Shown piece after piece: positions 59,649 through 64,000 of a DNA stretch of 64,000 bases (position 1 is the stretch's first letter; each line of letters begins with the position of its first letter). A model generated the notes under the pieces. It was given only the letters and a program-made list of their open reading frames with translations. It was not told the DNA's origin and made no database searches. This stretch comes from Cyclobacteriaceae bacterium (lineage in GTDB: Bacteria; Bacteroidota; Bacteroidia; Cytophagales; Cyclobacteriaceae): positions 30,195 to 94,194 of the forward strand of contig JAOUDZ010000011.1 in NCBI GenBank assembly GCA_029858965.1, in the 5' to 3' direction. Both the position numbers and the translations under genes were made by a program.

Positions 59649-60424
59649 ACTAACTTGTAGCTAAACAACTCTACTTTGTTCTTTATAAAAAACACACAAT
59701 CAGATAATACGAAAAAAGTATCCAGGCCAATTCCCTTCAGGTGATCGTCTAATTTTACGTTCATTAATACTTCGCCCGCTGCGGAAATGATCAACAAATA
59801 ATTAGCCAAATTCTCCTCCTGAATGTAAAAAGAAATAAAAATATTGGAATCATACTCCAGATATTCCAACGCTATAACCGGTAATAAATTGAATTTCCGG
59901 CTCAAAAATGTTTTTACAGTGGCAAAGTACGCATTGTCGTCGAGATATTGCTGCGGCCGGATGACTTCTTCTGGCGATTTATCGCTTGTAATTACCTGCT
60001 CAACCTCCTTTCCCGAATAAATGTCCAGGACAGCGGATCGGGTGCCATACTTCGAAAGTAGCCCTTGTACCTGACGGTGGGAAACGGAAACGAGGGAAAA
60101 GTCATTATTCCACCATACTATCTTCCGATCGAAGATATGGTATGCAAAAACACCTTTGCTATCAGGGTTACTGGTTTCCATGTAGACAGTAAAAAGGACT
60201 ATGGCTTCAGACGCGGCCTCCAGGGTAATCCACCAGGGCTCATCAAAAACAACGTTGCGCCAGAGAAACTCTCCTGTGCCGCATGCTAAAGCAGAAAACA
60301 TAACCTGCTTCCTCTCACTATTCCGAACTTCCAGCACGAGAATATTGTTTTTTCCTGATACCAGTGAATTCCAGACAATCCCGTCAAAAACATGAGAAAA
60401 GTTGAAATCTATTCTGCGTGCCAA
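59645..60424 (-). CDS. DUF4905-family protein
   Basis: A 259-residue protein starting MARRIDFNFSHVFDGIVWNS, with FLWRNVVFDEPWWITLEAAS and FAYHIFDRKIVWWNNDFSLV. The tryptophan pairs and alternating beta pattern are typical of DUF4905, a Bacteroidota family of unknown function. There is no signal peptide. It overlaps the LysM-RlpA-like gene by four bases, so it may support its regulation or assembly. Function unknown. Confidence 0.85.
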   Translation of the reverse strand: MARRIDFNFSHVFDGIVWNSLVSGKNNILVLEVRNSERKQVMFSALACGTGEFLWRNVVFDEPWWITLEAASEAIVLFTVYMETSNPDSKGVFAYHIFDRKIVWWNNDFSLVSVSHRQVQGLLSKYGTRSAVLDIYSGKEVEQVITSDKSPEEVIRPQQYLDDNAYFATVKTFLSRKFNLLPVIALEYLEYDSNIFISFYIQEENLANYLLIISAAGEVLMNVKLDDHLKGIGLDTFFVLSDCVFFIKNKVELFSYKLV

Positions 60425-60515
60425 CCGGTTTAAAGCTTAATTTTACGCAAGTTAAAACAGGATTTTATAATTCTTGACATTAAACTAAAATGATTGAGCT
60501 TCAATTAATCACATT

Positions 60516-61856
60516 ATGAACGTTTTGAAAACAATGCTGGCTTTCTTATGCATGATGTCGATGACGTTCGTTGCTTCAGCGCAACAAAAAAAGGTCATGG
60601 TTATGGAGATCAAAAATGAAATTGACCCACGAATGACCCGGTACGTGGAATTGGCATTAGGGCATGCTAAAGAAACAAAAGCTGATATTGTGATAATCGA
60701 AATGGATACGTATGGTGGCGTACTTACGGATGCAAAAGAGATTGTAGATAAAATCATGGCTGTTCAGAACCCCGTGTGGGTATTCATCAACTCTGATGCT
60801 GCATCTGCCGGGGCATTGATATCCATTGCATGCGATAGTATTTACATGTCACCCGGAGCAAGCATCGGCGCCGCAACGGTCGTGGACGCCAGTGGCGGAA
60901 AGGCACCCGATAAGTATCAGTCATATATGCGTTCTATCATGCGCTCAACCGCAGAAGAGCGTGGAAGAAACCCAACAATAGCTGAAGGCATGGTAGATGA
61001 ACAAGTTGAACTCGAGGGCGTAAAAAAGGTTGGTCAGGTAATAACATTTTCCACTTCTGAAGCCATAGAACATGGATACTGTGAAGGCAAGGTTGAATCG
61101 ATCGAAGAAATTCTAAGGCGGAACAACGTTGCAGACTATAAAATCGACCGATTCAATCTCAGCACATCAGAACGCGTAATTGCTTTTTTTCTAAATCCGT
61201 TTATCAGTGGGATTTTAATTCTCGCCATTATTGGCGGCATCTATTTTGAAATGCAAACGCCAGGCGTTGGATTTCCCGGGGCCGCTGCTTTGATCGCGCT
61301 CATACTTTACCTGGTCCCCTACTATCTGAATGGTCTGGCTCAGAACTGGGAAATATTAACCTTGTTCATCGGCTTTGTCCTTATTGTCCTGGAAGTATTT
61401 GTCATTCCCGGTTTTGGGGTGGCCGGGTTCGCGGGCATTACCATTACGATTGGTTCGCTGGTTCTGATTATGATCAACAACAATGCCTTCGATTTCGAGT
61501 TCGTCCCCATGAATGATATCCTGATCGCATTGGCTTCCACCATGGGTGGAATTCTGGGCGGAATCGTTTTACTTTTTGTAGGAAGTGCACGGCTGGCAAA
61601 CACGAAATTGTATAGGCGTATCGCATTAACCGATACCCAGGAGCGAACCGAAGGGTATACTTCCAACGTCAACAAGGAAGCGATGAATGGAAAAAAAGGT
61701 TTAGCGCAAACTGTGTTGCGACCCAGCGGAAAAGTAACCATTGAAGGACACCAATACGACGCCTTTACCAGAGGAGAATTTATTGATAAGGGAAAACCCA
61801 TCGAAGTCATCAACGAAGCGGGTTCAAGTTTACAGGTAAAACAAGCGGATAACTAA
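60516..61856 (+). CDS. NfeD-family membrane serine protease (ClpP-class, 1510-N type)
   Basis: A 446-residue membrane protein with a signal peptide (MNVLKTMLAFLCMMSMTFVA). Residues about 25-215 form a ClpP-like domain of the PH1510-N type: DTYGGVLTDAKEIVDKIMAV, INSDAASAGALISIACDSIY with the catalytic Ser in ASAGA, and the partner Lys in KAPDKYQSYMRSIMR. Four membrane helices lie at about 225-370, and the C-terminal part is the OB-like NfeD domain (LRPSGKVTIEGHQYDAFTR). NfeD proteins partner with stomatins, but no stomatin is seen here. It is one base from kdsB. Confidence 0.92.
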   Translation: MNVLKTMLAFLCMMSMTFVASAQQKKVMVMEIKNEIDPRMTRYVELALGHAKETKADIVIIEMDTYGGVLTDAKEIVDKIMAVQNPVWVFINSDAASAGALISIACDSIYMSPGASIGAATVVDASGGKAPDKYQSYMRSIMRSTAEERGRNPTIAEGMVDEQVELEGVKKVGQVITFSTSEAIEHGYCEGKVESIEEILRRNNVADYKIDRFNLSTSERVIAFFLNPFISGILILAIIGGIYFEMQTPGVGFPGAAALIALILYLVPYYLNGLAQNWEILTLFIGFVLIVLEVFVIPGFGVAGFAGITITIGSLVLIMINNNAFDFEFVPMNDILIALASTMGGILGGIVLLFVGSARLANTKLYRRIALTDTQERTEGYTSNVNKEAMNGKKGLAQTVLRPSGKVTIEGHQYDAFTRGEFIDKGKPIEVINEAGSSLQVKQADN

Positions 61857-61857
61857 C

Positions 61858-62598
61858 ATGAGAATACTTGGAATAATACCGTCGCGGTTTGCCTCCACCC
61901 GGTTTCATGCAAAACCACTCGTAGATATCAATGGCAAGTCGATGATTCAGCGCGTCTACGAGCAAGCGAAGAAATCAGAATCACTAACCGATGTTCTTGT
62001 CGCAACCGATCATGCGGAAATATTCAACCATGTTAAGGCGTTTGGCGGTAATGCCTGCATGACCAGCGAGAGCCACCTCAGCGGAACTGATCGCTGTTTT
62101 GAGGCCCTGACCCTACAGGGTGAGAAATTTGACTATGCAATTAATATTCAAGGCGATGAACCTTTTATTCGCCCTGATCAAATCGATTTGCTGGCAACGA
62201 AACTTGACGGGAAAACCGAAATTGCAACCTTGGTTAAAGCTATTGAAAATAAGGAAGAACTTTTTAACCCAAGCGAGGCAAAGGTTGTCTTCAACTGTTA
62301 TTGGGAAGCACTCTATTTTAGCAGGTCACCCATTCCTTACATCCGAAAGGCCGACGAGCCCGAATGGATGACCCAGTTTAAATATTATAAACACGTTGGA
62401 ATGTATGCCTATCGGACGGACATTCTGGAAAGGCTGACAAAGCTTCCGGTATCTTCATTGGAAAAAGCTGAATCGCTGGAGCAGCTTCGGTGGCTGGAGA
62501 ATGGATTTACAATTGCCATTGTCGAAACATTGATCGATTCATTTGGAATTGATACACCTTCAGATTTGGAAAAAGCGATTGCCCTCCTCAAAAACTGA
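61858..62598 (+). CDS. kdsB: 3-deoxy-manno-octulosonate cytidylyltransferase
   Basis: KdsB activates KDO with CTP for lipopolysaccharide synthesis. The 246-residue protein has MRILGIIPSRFASTRFHAKP, then HLSGTDRCFEALTLQGEKFDYAINIQGDEPFI and SRSPIPYIRK with KYYKHVGMYAYRTDIL, the active-site blocks of the family. Length is normal. It follows nfeD by one base, so the two form an operon. It is convergent with the alpha/beta hydrolase 12 bases later. Confidence 0.96.
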   Translation: MRILGIIPSRFASTRFHAKPLVDINGKSMIQRVYEQAKKSESLTDVLVATDHAEIFNHVKAFGGNACMTSESHLSGTDRCFEALTLQGEKFDYAINIQGDEPFIRPDQIDLLATKLDGKTEIATLVKAIENKEELFNPSEAKVVFNCYWEALYFSRSPIPYIRKADEPEWMTQFKYYKHVGMYAYRTDILERLTKLPVSSLEKAESLEQLRWLENGFTIAIVETLIDSFGIDTPSDLEKAIALLKN

Positions 62599-62610
62599 AC
62601 TTGTGATCCG

Positions 62611-63624
62611 TCAGCGGTTGAATTCGCTCACCTGCCTGATGCCCAATTTTTCCACCGCAAACTTTTTAACCTCACGGTAAACGGCCTCCACATCTTTTGA
62701 AACCAAAGAAGAACCCAGCACATGGGCTCCAGCTGTAGGAATGTTCATAATTACTTTAAAGTCCTCTGGCGTAGCCAGCTTCTCGTTCATCTCCAGTATA
62801 GCGCTTACCTTCACCTGGGGATCCTGCTCTTCTTCATTCTTGTAATAGTACAACGTAAGCGAAGGTTGTTTTATTCTTTGAAATAATTCCGATGTCATCG
62901 TGGATTCAATCAACTCTTCCAGCTGGCTAACCGCTTCCAGGCGATATTTCTTATACCAGTACTGTGACTCAGCTTCAGTCGCATCCGTTATGTTGTATCT
63001 GCTGCCAACCACCAGCCTTGCAATTTGTAATCCCCACGGGTCGTTCGCGATAAACGCAGCGCCATTCCGTAGCGCAATATTAGGGGAGAGGTTGATCAAT
63101 GCATATACATCATCAGGAAACTCTGCAGCGAGCTTAAGTGCCAGGGTCCCGCCAGTGGAAGTACTCATCAAAATAATTTTGTTTCCAAGCTGCTTGCCAA
63201 TAGCCAGCGCTTCTTTGGCGCTTTCCCATGAACGATCTGGCGTATAAAGCAGCAATGCTTCCGTAGTATCGATACCGTGATCAGCCAACCGTGCTAAATA
63301 TAAATTAGATCCAAACTCCTTCGCGAATCGTCGATGGGTCGGATTCCCTTCCATTTGGCTTGCTGAGAAACCATGGAGGTAAACAACAGCATACTCCGTT
63401 TTTTGACTGCTGCTATCATTCCAGATAATGCGGGCCTCGTTGTCGGGTTTTATAATGTGCTTGGCCTCCTGGTTGCGGACATATGCTTCGAGCGCAATTG
63501 GATCTGCCGGAACATCCGGCATCGCCAGACTGAAAGCTGGTTCTGCTGGTTTAGGTCCAAGAAAATAGATGCCAACAAGCAAAATAATCGGAATACCGAT
63601 CTTAATAATACGACCTGATACCAT
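62611..63624 (-). CDS. Alpha/beta hydrolase with an N-terminal membrane anchor
   Basis: A 337-residue protein with an N-terminal helix (IKIGIPIILLVGIYFLGPKP) and an alpha/beta hydrolase domain: YAVVYLHGFSASQMEGNP (oxyanion hole), IILMSTSTGGTLALKLAA (nucleophile Ser in STSTGG) and the His near TAGAHVLGSSLV. The acid residue is probably in EEQDPQVKVSAI. This resembles membrane-anchored carboxylesterase or lipase-like proteins, which may act at the periplasmic face. Substrate unknown. Convergent with kdsB. Confidence 0.88.
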   Translation of the reverse strand: MVSGRIIKIGIPIILLVGIYFLGPKPAEPAFSLAMPDVPADPIALEAYVRNQEAKHIIKPDNEARIIWNDSSSQKTEYAVVYLHGFSASQMEGNPTHRRFAKEFGSNLYLARLADHGIDTTEALLLYTPDRSWESAKEALAIGKQLGNKIILMSTSTGGTLALKLAAEFPDDVYALINLSPNIALRNGAAFIANDPWGLQIARLVVGSRYNITDATEAESQYWYKKYRLEAVSQLEELIESTMTSELFQRIKQPSLTLYYYKNEEEQDPQVKVSAILEMNEKLATPEDFKVIMNIPTAGAHVLGSSLVSKDVEAVYREVKKFAVEKLGIRQVSEFNR

Positions 63625-63776
63625 TGAATATGCAGTTTATTGGTGAAAGATAGCGAAAGACCCTTCGAAATAAAATTTTCGTTTAATGACTGGCTTCTAA
63701 AAAAATATATGCGCTTCTTTTATGGATTATTCATCTCGCCGTCATCATACGTACTGTAAACAAAAAATACATTACT

Positions 63777-64000
63777 ATGAAAACATTAAGATTTCCGGTT
63801 ATGACGGTGCTGGCCGTAAGCACGATTTTGTTCCTTGGGTTCACCTTTCGCAGGTTGGGAACTCCATCAAAAAAGACTCCACCGTTCGTGCCGCCCAAAG
63901 GTTGTGTGTATCGCACGTTGATGGGCGAAGAATCCTCAGAAGAAAACTCCAGGTACAAAACGCCTGAAAAGGTTCAACAAGCTGTTGAACATGGACTTTC
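63777..64000 (+). CDS. Exported protein, 5' end only (runs off the window)
   Basis: This ORF is not in the track because it runs past base 64000. From the ATG at 63777 it reads MKTLRFPVMTVLAVSTILFL, a signal peptide or anchor, then RRLGTPSKKTPPFVPPKGC, a proline- and lysine-rich segment, and KTPEKVQQAVEHGLSF at the edge. The last stretch resembles the start of a repeat of the squalene-cyclase/prenyltransferase alpha-toroid type, which commonly begins with ...VQQAVEKGL.WL. That family call is only a guess. The next window is needed. Confidence 0.55.
   Translation, partial: MKTLRFPVMTVLAVSTILFLGFTFRRLGTPSKKTPPFVPPKGCVYRTLMGEESSEENSRYKTPEKVQQAVEHGL

Noticed and set aside
1-64000. tRNA, rRNA, CRISPR, insertion sequence, prophage or restriction-defence system
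   Set aside because: I looked through the gaps and the ORF products on both strands and found no cloverleaf-like sequence, regular spaced repeats, transposase, integrase or nuclease-methylase pair.

Overview
The window reads as one contiguous chromosomal stretch from a member of the Bacteroidota, most likely a cytophagalean. The grounds are: a 1.6 kDa-scale (1638-residue) C25 peptidase with a type IX secretion C-terminal sorting domain, a PorP/SprF-family protein, a PadR/PspC/DUF4097 cassette, an ornithine carbamoyltransferase of the acetyl/succinylornithine type in a compact arginine operon, weak or absent Shine-Dalgarno sequences, and -7 boxes of the TAnnTTTG kind. I see no rRNA, tRNA, CRISPR array, prophage or insertion sequence. 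Assignments rest on reading the translations; no database search was run.

Layout. 1-3100: rimK (partial) with its zinc-protease-like partner, a DUF2911 protein and ffh. 3.2-11.4 kb: glycerate kinase, then a dispersed molybdenum-cofactor set (moeA, moaC, moaE, moaD, moaA) interleaved with a voltage-gated-type ion channel, two unassigned proteins and a 39-codon membrane microprotein that ends at a very strong terminator. 11.4-22.6 kb: a PQQ-type sugar dehydrogenase lipoprotein, a YfhO-family membrane protein, a hexuronate-type transporter with an enolase-superfamily dehydratase, a PorP/SprF-SPOR protein, a methyltransferase and an exported Gfo/Idh/MocA oxidoreductase. 22.8-31.1 kb: a rhomboid-MORN-TonB fusion coupled to a Ste24-type protease, a lysine-rich YtxH protein with internal repeats, and four consecutive exported enzymes (FAH-family hydrolase, sugar isomerase-like, P1 peptidase, RraA-like).

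31.2-40.2 kb is a complete-looking arginine operon, transcribed leftwards in the order GNAT, argG, argC, argD, argF', argB, argE, argH. Upstream of the GNAT gene lies a roughly 300-nt leader with a -7-like box and a short ORF (TTG start) whose last third contains four consecutive, all different arginine codons. I regard this as the best candidate in the window for an undescribed regulatory system: translational sensing of arginine by a leader peptide. The carbamoyltransferase has Ala at the position that separates acetyl- from succinylornithine enzymes, so the pathway probably runs on N-succinylated intermediates.

40.4-51.3 kb: the C25/T9SS protein, padR-pspC-DUF4097, a small exported protein, and an ECF sigma factor / membrane-anchored partner / beta-barrel cluster. 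51.4-57.7 kb: a phenylacetyl-CoA epoxidase locus (TetR, paaA, paaB with two tandem domains, paaC, DinB, paaD) interrupted by an antisense small ORF, followed by a lipoprotein and an AlkB-type hydroxylase. 57.8-64 kb: an NYN-LOTUS protein, a LysM/RlpA-like protein with a DUF4905 partner, nfeD-kdsB, an alpha/beta hydrolase, and an exported protein that runs off the end.
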